Below the pieces are notes generated by a model. That model worked only from the letters and a program-made list of their open reading frames with translations. It did not search any database and had not been told where the DNA came from. A stretch of DNA of 64,000 nucleotides from assembly GCA_963931865.1 (NCBI GenBank), contig OZ007509.1, forward strand, positions 19,684,227 to 19,748,226. Direction: 5' to 3'. This document shows positions 35,201 through 46,522 of the stretch, one piece after another; within the stretch, counting starts at the first letter, position 1; each line of letters begins with the position of its first letter. The position numbers and the translations under genes were made by a program. The DNA is from Axinella damicornis. Its lineage: Eukaryota > Porifera > Demospongiae > Axinellida > Axinellidae.

Positions 35201-38200
35201 GGAGTACCGTGAGGCCGCTCACCGGCTGTACATGGAGCAGGAGAGACAGAAGAGAAAACTACAGAAGTTCAAGTCCTCCTCCCCACCCCCTCCCCCCACC
35301 AACTACACCCCTCCACACTCCTCACAGAGGTAGGTATGGATGGATAGAGTGGGAGAGGGCAGCTGGGGAAGGGGTTGGTCTATCGAGCTAGACCAATTTT
35401 CTGTTGCTCAGAAAGTTATGGGTGTGTGTGTGTTTGTGAGTGTGTGAGTGTGTGTGGAGGGGGAGAGTGCTGTATGTGTGTACCACACCCCATCAGACGT
35501 TATACCTCCATTCCTGTATTGTAATTACTTGATGGCAAACTGCTGCCTGCATATGATAAGCTTACGGCGTTAGAATCTTTGCTAGCGCTGCTATTGTCTG
35601 CTTTCAGGATCCCTGAAACGCAACTGAAATTAACGTAGTGACATACGGCCACATGCTTTTCTTGGGCTTTTGATGAGTTCCGTCTTTCTCTGCAAGTGTC
35701 AGATAATTAAGCAATTTTTGGGTGGGCAGTCCAGTCCACGAAATATTATGACGTAGTAATATAACGCAAACATTTTACAACACAAAAATTTTCATCTGTG
35801 ACCAGATTTGCGAAAAGGGACCATATTGTCAAAAATTGGTTAGCAATACCAGTGGCTAGTCCTACCATCAGTCATGAAATTTGGAAGCGATCGGAAGTAC
35901 CTTCACATAGTAACAGTTGCGTAAAGTATTACGTATACGTGTGCTTGACACCAATATGCAATCGGTTCTTGAGTGTTTATTTCCCTTGTCAAAGTGACTA
36001 CAAGCTCAAGAGTCTAGGAACTGGAAGAGCAAGGGTTGGTAAGTCTGCCAAAGTGATAATCTCGTTTCAGTGAAGTGCATGCCGTTGGTCATAAAAGCGA
36101 TGCTAACAAAAAAAATTTGTTTGCAGGATGTGGTCCCTTTTCGCAAATCCGGTCTCATATGCAACTCACTGTACTCAAATTACAAGTGGGGAAGTCTCAA
36201 TACGGATAATATCTAGTCACATACAGCAAGTCTGGAACCACGTACAGTAAGTATGAGTGCTCTATACTATTCTAGACCGTGATAGTTCCCATAAACACAG
36301 TCTTGGTATGCTTGTCCTGGTTATCCTTCCCACCAATGACTATCATCGTGTTGGATGATAGCTGTACTGCAGTGTAGCCAACTTGTGGCTCTGGTAGGTC
36401 TCCCGTTGTGATCCTGACCCAGGAGTTGGTGAGGGGAAAAAAAACGTTGATGCCAGGGAATGAGGTATTGTCGATATCCTCACCTCCCACGGCTAGCAGG
36501 TTTCCACTCAGGCTAGCTGCAGTTGATGCTTTCAGTGGTGTGTCAGGGAGGGTCTTCCAGATTGATGTGTCGCTGGGTGACTGTCGAGTAGGTGAGGTGG
36601 CTTTTTGGATGAGGGAGACAAGGGAAGCATACAGGACAGTGGCTACAGGCTTACAATCAGCATCACCTCTCCTCAGTAGGTAGCAGGTGCCGGCGATGGT
36701 GACGGAAGAGACCATTAAGCAAGGTACAGGCAGGCAGTCGGCAGTGTACCACTGAGATGTTTCACTGCTGTACACCTCCACAGTGGCACAGACCACAGGA
36801 TTGCCATCGTCCCTGACATCAGTAACCCCTCCAATGGCAATGACGGCAGACTGGGTGGTGGCAACATTGAGGAGACTTCTAGCAGTTGGCATGGGCTTGA
36901 GGAACTCCCACTCCTGGGATTCTTCTTTGAAGCGATACAACATACCAGTGGAACCACTGCCTGGTATCAAACCCCCCACTGTGATGAGGTGTCCTGTGAA
37001 CTGAGCCATTGCAAAGCCAAACACATGGTGGGGAGGGAGACGGCTCCACTCATCCCTGGATGTGTTGTACTGAAAGATACCGTACTCATCCTCACTAACT
37101 CCCCCTCCCACGTAGACCTTCTCCCCCATCACCACAGCCTGTGCACCAGACATCCCCACTGGTATATCGGCACACCTCTTCCACTGCAGCCTGGCCTGGG
37201 GGTGGAGGAGCTGAGGCTGGAGGGAGGGAAGGGACAACTATAACATGCACTGGTATTAGTGTATGATGTAACTGGTGATGTGTAGTACTCGTACCTGGTT
37301 CTGTGTGTCGGGCTGTCCAGTGTGGCTGGGCTCACTGTGTGCCTGCTGTGAAGGGTCTCGAAGTGATAGTCTCTCAACATCCACTCTCAGAGAGTTGATT
37401 TCTGACTGCTTTGACTGGTTCGTGTCAATGAGGGTCTGAATGCGTGCTTCAAACTGTTGAAACATCTCAACTCGGTTGGTAAATGGTTGGGGGAGCGTGG
37501 TCGAGATAGCATTGACTCGTTCCAAGAGGGCTGGAGCCTCAGGTCTGTGAGCTGGCATGTTGCTGAGGCACTGACGAATCAGCCCCATCAGGGGATGGTC
37601 GCTGCCAATCTCCTGGAGATACTCCACTCTGCGCTCAACTTCAGAGACAGGGATGATTGCATCAGGGTTTCGTGGATCGGGACGGAATGCATCATCAGGA
37701 AATGGCCACCTTCCACAGAGGGTGTGGATGATCAGGACTCCATTAGGAGTAGATGTCGATTTTTGAGGTGTACTTTGGTTTTGCCATGAGAGCCTCTGGT
37801 GGCATATAGCAAGGGGTGCCAGGTGCTTTCGTCTGTGTCATCTGGGTCATTCGGGCGGGAGTCAGGTTGAGGATCTTTGCCACTCCCAGGTCTGAGAGTT
37901 TGGCATTCATGTTGGACGTGAGAAGAACGTTGTTCGCGGAGAGATCGCGATGAAGTATCGGTGGCGAATTCTCATGCAAATAGACCAGACCCAGAACCAC
38001 GTCATACAGTATTCTGTAGCTGATCTCCTTGGGTAGGACACCATACCTCTCCAGACAGGCGGACAGGGTGGTGTGGAGGTACTCCATCACCAGCACAGGC
38101 AGTGGGGAGCCCTGCTCGAAGCACACACCAAGGAACTGTACGATACACGGGTGGTGTAGTCCACCGAGGAGCTCACATTCACCAGCAAAGCGTTCCAACA

Positions 38201-38841
38201 TGGCTGCTTGTTCTGGAGGTGTGGCTGAGTTGAACAAGATGTCATGGATCTTCTTTCCTACGCATTTCAACCTGCGAAATTCAAGCTCTTTAACCGCTGC
38301 GTATGACCCATGCCCCACCTCTCTACCCGTATCACAAACTCCTTCAAGTTCAAACCTCCTCAGAGCACTAGCTGCACCTCCTGTGGCCATCTTTGTGCTT
38401 CACAAACAAACACTGCAGAAAGAGAATGGGGTGGACTATCATCATGTGATCTGTTGGAATGTGTAGGCACAGCTCATGAATATGATTTTCTCCACATTGT
38501 GCAGTGAATAGCATGACATTGTATTATATAGATGAGACAGTTTAAACTTACTCAAGAGCACATATAGTAGACCACGCCCCCTCGGAGGTGCGGTCTGCTT
38601 ATGTGCTCTTGACATAGACCCTCTCTACTGGGTACTAAGAGAAGTGATCTAATGTACTTGGTAGTACTAGCTAACGCTATGGATTAGGTGCACCTGTGTG
38701 TGTGTGCATGTCTATGTATACAGCAGCAGGACTGGGTATTCCTATGCCAACCTTAACTGTGGCTACCAGCATAGATAGAGACAGAGTCAGAACTATAATG
38801 TATGTAGTGGTCAGTAGTTTACAACTGTACCCATCTGCACC

Positions 38842-38915
<74 letters not shown>

Positions 38916-40481
38916 TACTCACACACAGCCCCACCCACTTTGGCACGCTACCTAAACGGCAGGGGTCAAAGGGTGACGAGGGTGTTGGGGGGAGCATGAA
39001 GCCGAAGGTGGTTGGGAGGTCTCTTCCCAATGAGAGGTATCCTCGCAGCGGGTCCTGGAACTCGCACATGAGGAGATCCAACCCCGTGCTACCCAGCAAG
39101 TACAGCACCCCTCCCCCTGAGCGATCAAAGTGAGTGGAGGGGGGACCATCTGGTAGTGTAAGTACAGCCCCTCCCCCTGAGTGATCAAAGTGAGTGGAGG
39201 GGGATCATCTGGTAGTGTAAGTACAGCCCCCTCCCCCTGAGCGATCAAAGTGAGTGGAGGGGGATCATCTGGTAGTGTAAGTACAGCCCCTCCCCCTGAG
39301 TGACCAAAGTGAGTGGAGGGGGATCATCTGGTAGTGTAAGTACAGCCCCTCCCCCTGAGTGATCAAAGTGAGTGGAGGGGGATCATCTGGTAGTGTAAGT
39401 ACAGCCCCTCCCCCTGAGTGACCAAAGTGAGTGGAGGGGGGACCATCTGGTAGTGTAAGTACAGCCCCTCCCCCTGAGTGACCAAAGTGAGTGGAGGGGG
39501 GGACCATCTGGTAGTGTAAGTACAGCCCCTCCCCCTGAGTGACCAAAGTGAGTGGAGGGGGGACCATCTGGTAGTGTAAGTACAGCCCCCTCCCCCTGAG
39601 TGACCAAAGTGAGTGGAGGGGGATCATCTGGTAGTGTAAGTACAGCCCCCTCCCCCTGAGCGATCAAAGTGAGTGGAGGGGGGACCATCTGGTAGTGTAA
39701 GTACAGCCCCCTCCCCCTGAGCGATCAAAGTGAGTGGAGGGGGATCATCTGGTAGTGTAAGTACAGCCCCCTCCCCCTGAGTGACCAAAGTGAGTGGAGG
39801 GGGATCATCTGGTAGTGTAAGTACAGCCCCCTCCCCCTGAGCGATCAAAGTGAGTGGAGGGGGATCATCTGGTAGTGTAAGTACAGCCCCCTCCCCCTGA
39901 GCGATCAAAGTGAGTGGAGGGGGGACCATCTGGTAGTGTAAGTACAGCCCCCTCCCCCTGAGCGATCAAAGTGAGTGGAGGGGGATCATCTGGTAGTGTA
40001 AGTACAGCCCCCTCCCCCTGAGCGATCAAAGTGAGTGGAGGGGGGACCATCTGGTAGTGTAAGTACAGCCCCTCCCCTGAGTGACCAAAGTGAGTGGAGG
40101 GGGATCATCTGGTAGTGTAAGTACAGCCCCCTCCCCCTGAGTGATCAAAGTGAGTGGACCATCTGGTAGTGTAAGTACAGCCCCTCCCTCTATAACGTTC
40201 TAAGGTCCTGGAGATGTCCTGTAGTGCAGCAGTAACCTTAGCCTCATTCCCAGGCTGCATGGGAGCAGCCTAGGAACGAGGCTACACTACCCTAAAATTT
40301 ACTTTATGTACACTGGCTATCATGTGGAACTGGACTGGTTGTCTCACTCTGCAGGACTGATCATTACGAGGAGAGGGGAGTGGATGTAAAGGAGGGAGGA
40401 GAGGAGGACGATCGACAGAAGACCAAGCAGGCACAGAAGGAAGCCGTCAGGGACTTTGTGGTGAGGCTGTGGTGGGAGGCT

Positions 40482-40512
<31 letters not shown>

Positions 40513-41337
40513 GTGACGAAACAACACTGTAGCACCTCAAATTTCACACACCTCTCTACCACACACGTCCACAGATCCGAAGGTCGGCTCACAGTGCCAG
40601 TGACCTTCATTCTACTGCTGCTACATCTCAATCCTCTCCCAAGAAGAGACCGGTGAGTGTGTACTGTAGTGTACGATGACAGTGGCCAATAGGGAACTTG
40701 CATGATTATGTCATGAACGGTTGGACACGCCCCCTTATGGTAACACGTACCATTCTGCTTCATTGAAAATGTAATCAGAGAAGCGGTTGTTACCCCGTGC
40801 ATATGCGCAGCAGGGGTAGAGTGATCGGTTTGTCTGTCTGTCAGTCAGTCTGTCCGTCCAAGCGGTTTGACCAGTGAAGGCCTTGTTGAAGGCTTATTTC
40901 AGGATAGAAGTGTCAGAATTCAGAAAATACTAGCGTCTACATAACTCACAGACCAGAGATCCACTCGAGAGGCTGAAAAAAGTAGCGTGAATGTCGACGA
41001 TTAGCTGTTCTAATTTATACAACTTGACCACACCCTGTTTCTAACATTGCTGCCACAACTTACGGTATCCTATTCTGCATGCATGCTGTATTAAAAATTG
41101 GCAGGCCTTAGCTATCTCATCATGCATGCTGTATGAATGATCGGCAGCTAAAAAGTCGCACACCGGGTAGTTGAGTAAAGTAATCGTGCAAGTTCCCTGT
41201 TGTGAATCATAGGTAATCTCCCCTACCCAATACTCAGCACACCTGCCCACGCACTGTGACTCATCTGCGTCAAATGTTTCCTATCTCTCATACTCACACA
41301 CACGCACACACTCTCTCACACGACACACACTCACACA

Positions 41338-41368
<31 letters not shown>

Positions 41369-44300
41369 GCCTCCCCTTAACACCACTGCACCCTCCAATT
41401 ACAACCAGACTCCTCGTAAGCTTCAACTGTTTTTCCCTGACCCAAGTGGTCAAGAATCCAGCGTCTAGAGCCTCTCCTGTTCCCGTCACCCCCCACCCTA
41501 TCGCCCCCACCCCATCACCCCCCATCACCCCCACCCTAGCACCCCCACCCCCACCCCATCACCCCCACCCTATCACCCCCACCCCCTCACCTTAGTACCT
41601 CATTCTGTCTCCTTTTCTAATCGCTTTCTCACAGAATTTCAATGTCTTACACTTTTCTAGTTTCCACTAGTTTCCAAGTTAGTGCTACGGGAATGTACTG
41701 CTGCCTGTTGCACACATTGTAGGCTCAGCATCACAGCTGAGGGCCAGCTGGAGGTCACACGATGTTGTAACGTTGGTTTGCACGCTCATTCTTATTTTTG
41801 TGTGGATTTTCTGGCAATCTTATACATTCATTCTTCAAGGACTTGCGTGGAGATAGCAATCTGGATTATTTGTAGAATTTTGTAAGTTCATGGCTCTAGG
41901 AATCATTTCAGCTGCGTATCTATTCAATCATCCATTTCAGCATCCATTTATCATTTTCACCTTTCAACTCCCAAAATTAGAGTGCGTGTACATTTGTACA
42001 GCACAAACTAATATACATCTGTGCACTAATCATAGTATTTATTGTATAGACTTTTCTTCATCTCAGTGTATGTTTTGTATGAAAGGAATACTTGTACTTG
42101 AGAAAGAGGATTGTCGTCTGCAAGTCGACTGACTGTAAATATACCTACTAGTCAGTCCCATTCCAGTGATATGGTATCGAACTGGGCAAAACCATTATAC
42201 TTGAATCACAGGAATTGAAACTCAATTGCTAATTTAGGAACAGAGCGTGCGCCTATTTTCAAATTCATATTCGAGTTGGTACATGTGTCGACTTGAATTG
42301 ACATTCCTCATTCTCGCCACATTCTACTCCATTTAATGCCCACCTGTGTATCTGTGTTTCTGTGACTGTACCTAGCTATAGAGTGTGCATGCAGTTCTGA
42401 TGCATCTTGCGTGGACCTTCAAACAATAATGGAAGTTTCCTAACCTGTCAAGTGGTGTACATGTGTAGATAGCTAGGATGATAAGCCATCTTCCAATGCC
42501 AACACTGCCACTCGGCAACCTGAACTGATCTCTCGGTTTCAAACTCATATTTTTGTGCCAGACTGTCTACGGAAGCTGTGTGTGTGTGTGTTTGTGTTGT
42601 CTAATGTACAGTAGCATTCAATTTTGATTGTAGGTCCTACGAAGATGCATTGGAACTGCCCGTATGTAGTGAGCATTGATGGGACACATCATCCCGTGTT
42701 GTTGTCATGGTGATGTAACCTGTGTGTTCTGAAACATGGAGTAGAATGTGTGTACCCTCCGAGAGATTAGGTTCTGCCCCGGGTCTGCACTGTTGGCATG
42801 GGGAGCTGGTGGCATGCCCAGATCTAGCTGTACGATGTTCAGCTCAGTAGTTTAGTGCGCTCCTTAGTCTCATTCCCAGGCCTTTCATCCAGCATGTATC
42901 CAGTATGCAGAAAGCGAATCCACGCTGGGGTCAATTGGTTTTGGTCTGGGACCGAGACTATGCACTCCTTGGACAACTGTCAGTATATTGGTCCAATAAT
43001 TTAGTAGGGATTACTAGAGATTACCAGACATTACCCACTGGTCAACTGGAGCATCTCAGGGCACATGTATTGGCAATCGGAGCAGCTATTCTGTAGTTGG
43101 AATAAGATCATGTAGCCACGACAAAGAATGCACTGCGCAGTCAGTATCACCAAGCTCCCACCACTTGTCAGCTACCGTTATGTGCAATCATTTTTAAGCC
43201 GTTGAGAATCTCAACATCCCAATTAGCCACTTAGAGTTGGTCGTGCAGTCATGACATTGGTCAGAGTGATGTAAATAGCATTCCAAAGGCTGGTGCGCTT
43301 CACAGCCCATGCCAGGTGATGTGGTGGTAAGTTTCTTTATGGAGAGATATGAACACTGCAGATTGTTCGCCAGCGTTTGGGCTGTAACGGTACTTACAGT
43401 TGTGTTTCTATTAGTAGCTATGGCTTACAGCTTCAAATGTGGCGTAATGTCATCGGGAACATTGGTTACATTCCAGGCTTCTGTTAGTAGCTGTGGCTTA
43501 CAACTTCAAATGTGGCGTAATGTCATCGGGAACGTTGGTTACATTCCAGGCTTTCCTTGGTGCATGTACGGGTGTATCAGAACATGGGGCAGAACCATCA
43601 CTCGTGTGCAGCTAAGTATATGATAGTCACATGATTGTCATTTGATCCCACCCTTCCCTCAAGGCAATGGTGCAATTAGCCCCACCTCCTCTCGGGAGGG
43701 TAGCATCACACCCACCAATGAGCTCCCCCCGGTGGAAGACTCGCTTGAGGAGCCAACGACACCCAAGGTGGGGTATCCGGCCATTACTGCAGTAATAATA
43801 GTTATTATTTGGCAGTGCAATATTCAGTCTTCTGAGCCACTATTAAACCTTCTAACACAGACTTGGATGGGTGGCCATTGAGCGTTCCACTGTACGTATA
43901 CAATTAGTAGGGAGACAGTAGGTTGTGGTGTGTATTAGTAGGGAGACAGTAGGTTGTGGTGTGTGGACTTCTGCAGTGGCTCTCCAAATGTACATTGTGC
44001 ATGCTTTGTTAGTAAGGAAGCATCTATCGTACTAGCCTCATTCCCAGGCCACACTGGAGTAGGGAAAACCACTTGGCCTGGGAATGAGGCTGCCATCATA
44101 CACAAGATCAGGTCACTGAAATGCAACGGTTGATTTTGTTTGTCTTGTACTACTAGGACGGCAGCATGCGTCTTGCACACTCCATGGATGACTTGCTGGA
44201 CGTGGGGGTAGGGAAGCGAGTGACATTCTCCTCCGCAGAGAACCTTGTCGTTGCTGTTTCACCAGAGCACGATATCAACCCACCACCTCCTCAACAGCAG

Positions 44301-44455
44301 CAGGCAGAGAAATGGGGCACGGGAGGTACGTGGTGCAAGTGATGATGTCTATCTTCCACTGGTGGTGTGGAGTCATAGCCCTTCAAATACACACACACCT
44401 GCAACACACACGTGCATCCACACGCCTACAACACACACCCACACACACACACACA

Positions 44456-44509
<54 letters not shown>

Positions 44510-46032
44510 ATCCACACGCCTACAACACACACACACAGTGGAAGGCCAGAAGGGGCGAAAAACATCACTGCCAGACAATGTGATGGTAATCCAAGACCTC
44601 GAGAGTTCTCCTCCTCCGAAAAGGAGGCTGCCTTCTGCTGGTGAGGTTCAGGGGAAAGGGGGGGGGGGGGGGGAGGTGCACATATGGTACACAATGACAT
44701 ACTGGTTTGAGTTTATTTGTTACACCATGGATTATAGAGCGCGGGGAGTTGGATTGGAAACGCGCGTTTACGGGATCCAATGCGGGTTACGCTCAAGTTT
44801 GCCCCTCTGGTGCCACACGGAAACCGTTCTGAGGCTTACCTTTCGTATCGTTCGATCCGTCTTGAACTGGTGTATGCCCAAAGCGGCAAATTTCACTCCT
44901 GACGGTCCTGAGTAACGACTGGTTAATGCAACAGTACACAGGTATCACAATTTCAGGGATATGTCCGTTTTTTTGGGCAGCCCAAGCATGCTTTTATCTA
45001 CGACTCAGAAGCAAAACTTACCGCTTTGGCCACACACCGGTTGAAGGCCGATCCGACGGTAGAAGAGGTAAGCCCCAGAACAGTCCCTGTGCGGCAGCAG
45101 AGGTACAACAAAAAGCCAGCGTAACCCGCTGTACTTCAAAGGATTGCCGAAATGCCGTACATTAAGAATAGCGGGGGCGCGCGTTTCCTATCCAATTCCC
45201 CGTGCTCTATTATCCATGGTTACACCCATTGCACCGTGTGGACCATGCACAATCCACTGCCACAGGCGATATACATGTAGACTCCTCACAGCCTGTGGGC
45301 AGTACATGGCCCCACCTCACCTCCCCCAACCGAAAGAAGGACAAGGACGTGTTCCGATTTCTCTCTAAGCAGAAAGACCCAAATTACACTGTCCGGAGAC
45401 AGGAGTTCCAGATGAACCGCATCCTCGAGAAAAACAAGCACGTCAAACAGGTAGAGAGGGGGAGAGAGGGGAGAGGTCAAAGTTCATATGCCATTGTATG
45501 GGTTCTCAGGTAGAAGACAGCATTCACTACTCCCGGCATACACACACTCCCTCCACACACACACTCCCTCCACATGCACACAGAGCATCGAGTCCCTGAT
45601 GGGAGTGCAGCTGTCGGATGACATTGGGGAGTGGGTCATGGACGGAGTCCTGGTCTGCCAGCTGGTGAACCACCTGCACCCGGGAATCATATCCACCATT
45701 CACACCCCTACTGAGGGACAGGTACATATATTCCAGGGGATGCCCCTGCAATTCCAGCTCATAATGATGCATCATGAAGACACTATTCTCTTTTCACTGT
45801 TTAGCCACTGTCGCTTGCGAAGCAGACTATAAACATTGCCGCCTTCATCGCAGCCTGCAGAAAGCTCAATATTCCCGAGGAAGAGGTAGTTGTTCAGCTA
45901 ACAGTTGATCATGACATTGTGGTGTTACAAAGGGTATACTGATCCTAACGTCAATCCCTCCACTATTACATACGTGTGCACACACACACATGCACACACA
46001 CGACCACACACATACAACGTTCACACACATAC

Positions 46033-46102
<70 letters not shown>

Positions 46103-46194
46103 ACCAGCTATGTTCAGCAGGTGACATCAAGGAGCTAAAAGACCCGTTGCGTGTGATCACATGCCTGCAACGAGTGCTCGAAACTGCCCAATAG
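26254..46194 (+). CDS. LRCH: LRCH-type protein: leucine-rich repeats plus calponin-homology domain (copy A)
   Basis: Eighteen exons are visible: 26254-26416, 31385-31529, 32146-32272, 32935-33040, (gap), 34375-34462, 34967-35029, 35172-35329, 38929-39129, 40355-40460, 40575-40652, 41370-41415, 43664-43767, 44157-44325, 44539-44640, 45266-45450, 45584-45721, 45805-45885 and 46108-46194. Reading-frame phases close only if two exons like copy B 48158-48294 and 48593-48774 lie in the N gap, giving about 821 residues. The N-terminal LRRs read LNLSGRNLRMFP, LKLNCYHNSIRFVPEELS, LTSLNLSNNRLVSLPLDLG and LQHLDLHRNELKDVP. A charged disordered middle follows, then a C-terminal CH domain (IGEWVMDGVLVCQLVNHLHP through LRVITCLQRVLETAQ). 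Vertebrate LRCH proteins bind DOCK-family exchange factors and the cytoskeleton. The visible part is open throughout. The intron between 35329 and 38929 hosts an antisense kinase-Kelch gene. Confidence 0.93.
28430..28825. repeat. Minisatellite of GTGGGTGGGGTGACGGTGTT units
   Basis: About a dozen alternating 25-36-bp units (GCATGTGGGTGGGGTGACGG and GTACGTGGGTGGGGTGATAG) in LRCH intron 1. Later units form a regular ~60-bp higher-order period. Confidence 0.9.
30044..30120 (+). repeat. Dispersed repeat head TTACCCCG...GGTTTTGTCTGTC
   Basis: The sequence TTACCCCGCGCGCGCATGCG...GCGGGGTTAAG...ATCGGTTT, then GTCTGTC repeats, recurs at about 40790 and 57578 in the duplicated intron, with the same order but diverged. 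It begins with a short hairpin around GCATGCGC. Family unknown. Confidence 0.6.
31550..31680. repeat. Duplicated exon 2 end plus poly-G tracts
   Basis: Just after the LRCH exon 2 donor, the phrase TTGTTCTGGAGGAGCTCAGC...CTTGAGGTG repeats the end of exon 2 (31480-31532) in imperfect form at about 31577-31632, flanked by poly-G runs. This is a partial tandem copy of an exon-intron boundary, with open reading frame but no acceptor of its own. Confidence 0.7.
32379..32768. mobile_element. 390-bp MITE, TAGCCTCRTTCCCAGGC family, with nested inner inverted repeat
   Basis: Ends TAGCCTCATTCCCAGGC and GCCTGGGAACGAGGCTA, with an exact 9-bp direct repeat CTGTAGTGG (32370-32378 and 32769-32777). Inside, GCCTGGTATGTTTCCTCACG and its reverse complement CGTGAGGAAACATACCAGGC form a second pair of inverted arms. 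This is the long form of the family; shorter copies look like deletion derivatives. Confidence 0.9.
33363..33562. other. Assembly gap (200 N)
   Basis: Exactly 200 N, a conventional placeholder. By alignment to copy B (about 48060-48825), the missing sequence should be about 0.7-0.8 kb. It should hold two LRCH exons plus CCCT-rich repeats, which probably broke the assembly. Confidence 0.95.
33652..34208. mobile_element. ~557-bp element with TGGGGCGAGCCTGAGC termini (copy 1)
   Basis: The left end TGGGGCGAGCCTGAGCGAGC and right end GCTCAGGCTCGCCCCACA are inverted. The same element is at 48918-49623 (the duplicated counterpart) and, diverged, at 46523-47079. No open frame or clear target duplication was seen. 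Confidence 0.7.
34840..34966. repeat. (CA)n and poly-C tract directly before an LRCH acceptor
   Basis: CACACA repeats, a ~30-base poly-C run and further CA repeats end in the CACAG acceptor of exon 34967-35029. The equivalent copy B intron has the same arrangement (50098-50200). Confidence 0.9.
36272..38390 (-). pseudogene. Kinase-coiled-coil-Kelch gene, copy A, with one-base frameshift
   Basis: Antisense within an LRCH intron. Exon 1 is 38390-37295 (1096 nt, one base more than a multiple of three) and exon 2 is 37216-36272. An extra T at about 37743-37744 relative to copy B (ATTAGG against ATAGG) ends the kinase frame after KIDIYS, midway through the C-lobe. Upstream and downstream frames are otherwise open. 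The kinase keeps GHGSYAAV, HRDLSANN and DLGVAK. The coiled-coil linker lacks 14 residues present in copy B. The Kelch exon (314 residues) is fully open with all GG pairs except one changed to LRRG. Splice sites are intact. It could be a young pseudogene, a sequencing error or an allele. An open C-terminal half with diversified loops suggests recent function. Confidence 0.85.
38554..38613. repeat. Hairpin repeat upstream of kinase-Kelch copy A
   Basis: TCAAGAGCACATA...TATGTGCTCTTGA, with inner arms AGACCACGCC / GGTGCGGTCT. It lies about 165 bp upstream of the kinase start codon and is conserved at the same place in copy B (56375-56434). Confidence 0.8.
38840..38928. repeat. (CA)n microsatellite before LRCH acceptor
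   Basis: About 75 bp of CACACA ending at the acceptor of exon 38929-39129. Much shorter in copy B (56644-56680). Confidence 0.9.
39104..40195. repeat. ~60-bp minisatellite amplifying an LRCH exon end and its 5' splice site
   Basis: About 18 units of 59-61 bp. Each contains TACAGCCCCTCCCCCTGAG, CGATCAAAGTGAGTGG and ATCATCTGGTAGTGTAAGTA. The first unit includes the true end of exon 38929-39129 (...GAGCGATCAAA|GTGAGT). Every later unit therefore carries a copy of the real donor (AAAGTGAGT) plus another donor-like GTAAGT. Copy B has only about one and a half units (56856-56950). The minus-strand open frames of repeating PPLTLIAQGEG are artefacts. Confidence 0.95.
40239..40284. mobile_element. 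Minimal 46-bp MITE, CCCAGGC family
   Basis: TAGCCTCATTCCCAGGC and GCCTAGGAACGAGGCTA with almost no interior. Flanks CAGTAACCT (40230-40238) and CACTACCCT (40285-40293) match at 7 of 9 positions, consistent with an aged 9-bp target duplication. Confidence 0.7.
42865..42960. mobile_element. MITE with TAGTCTC termini (copy A)
   Basis: TAGTCTCATTCCCAGGC to GTCTGGGACCGAGACTA, flanked by TGCGCTCCT and TGCACTCCT (8 of 9 identical). The same element in copy B starts at 60224 and has been split by a later insertion. Confidence 0.75.
44034..44093. mobile_element. Short MITE, CCCAGGC family, present in both duplicates
   Basis: TAGCCTCATTCCCAGGCC and GGCCTGGGAATGAGGCT around CACTGGAGTAGGGAAAACCA. Equivalent copy at about 61519-61575. 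It predates the segmental duplication. Confidence 0.75.
44410..44538. repeat. (CA)n microsatellite before LRCH acceptor
   Basis: CACACA run with CACGCCTACAACACACAC units. Largely contracted in copy B (about 61865-61936). Confidence 0.9.
44726..45218. mobile_element. 493-bp TIR element, copy A only
   Basis: The left end CATGGATTATAGAGCGCGGG... and right end ...CGTGCTCTATTATCCATG are inverted over about 40 bp (GTTGGATTGGAAACGCGCG against CGCGCGTTTCCTATCCAAT). It is flanked by GTTACAC direct repeats (44719-44725 and 45219-45225; 7 or 8 bp depending on where the ends are set). Copy B has the uninterrupted site GTTACACCC at about 62117. Non-coding. An hAT-like non-autonomous element is one option, given an 8-bp duplication. 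Confidence 0.85.
46010..46107. repeat. (CA)n microsatellite before last LRCH exon
   Basis: About 80 bp of CACACA ending in the acceptor of the terminal exon. Equivalent at about 62873-62934. Confidence 0.9.
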
Positions 46195-46522
46195 TGCGCT
46201 CCCGTCTCCTCATCTTCCCACCAGTGCCCAATTACACTAATAACTACGAGAGAAATAACACACAAATTTTATTTTGTTGTCAGTATGTATGTGTTACACT
46301 ATCCATGTGATGTTACTGTGATGTTAACAATCATGTTGAGCACACTGCATGAGATTTCTTAGCCGATTGTTGTATGGCAGTCACACTGTATAATCTGTTG
46401 TGTGGTAACAAACTCTATACACTTCTGTGATGGTGGTGAATATGAAGTTGAACCCTCAGGAGTAATGGCTCGGCTGGCATTGTAGGGTCTCGGAATTCTC
46501 TGTCTTTGGAATGCATAATATT

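Larger units (their letters stand above)
32935..46500. repeat. Tandem segmental duplication, copy A
   Basis: This block matches 47800-~63275 in order and orientation: LRCH exon 4 to the last exon, all intervening introns and the nested antisense gene. Where compared by eye the non-coding sequence is roughly 95% identical. Copy-specific differences are insertions (493-bp TIR element and minisatellite expansion here). The N gap lies inside it. Confidence 0.9.

Noticed and set aside
39265..40050. Repetitive protein of PPLTLIAQGEGAVLTLPDD units
   Set aside because: The ~60-bp minisatellite happens to be a multiple of three and open on the minus strand. No promoter or homology, and copy B lacks it.
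39104..40195. CRISPR-like array
   Set aside because: Regular ~60-bp repeats but no unique spacers, and the host is eukaryotic. It is a minisatellite derived from an exon end.
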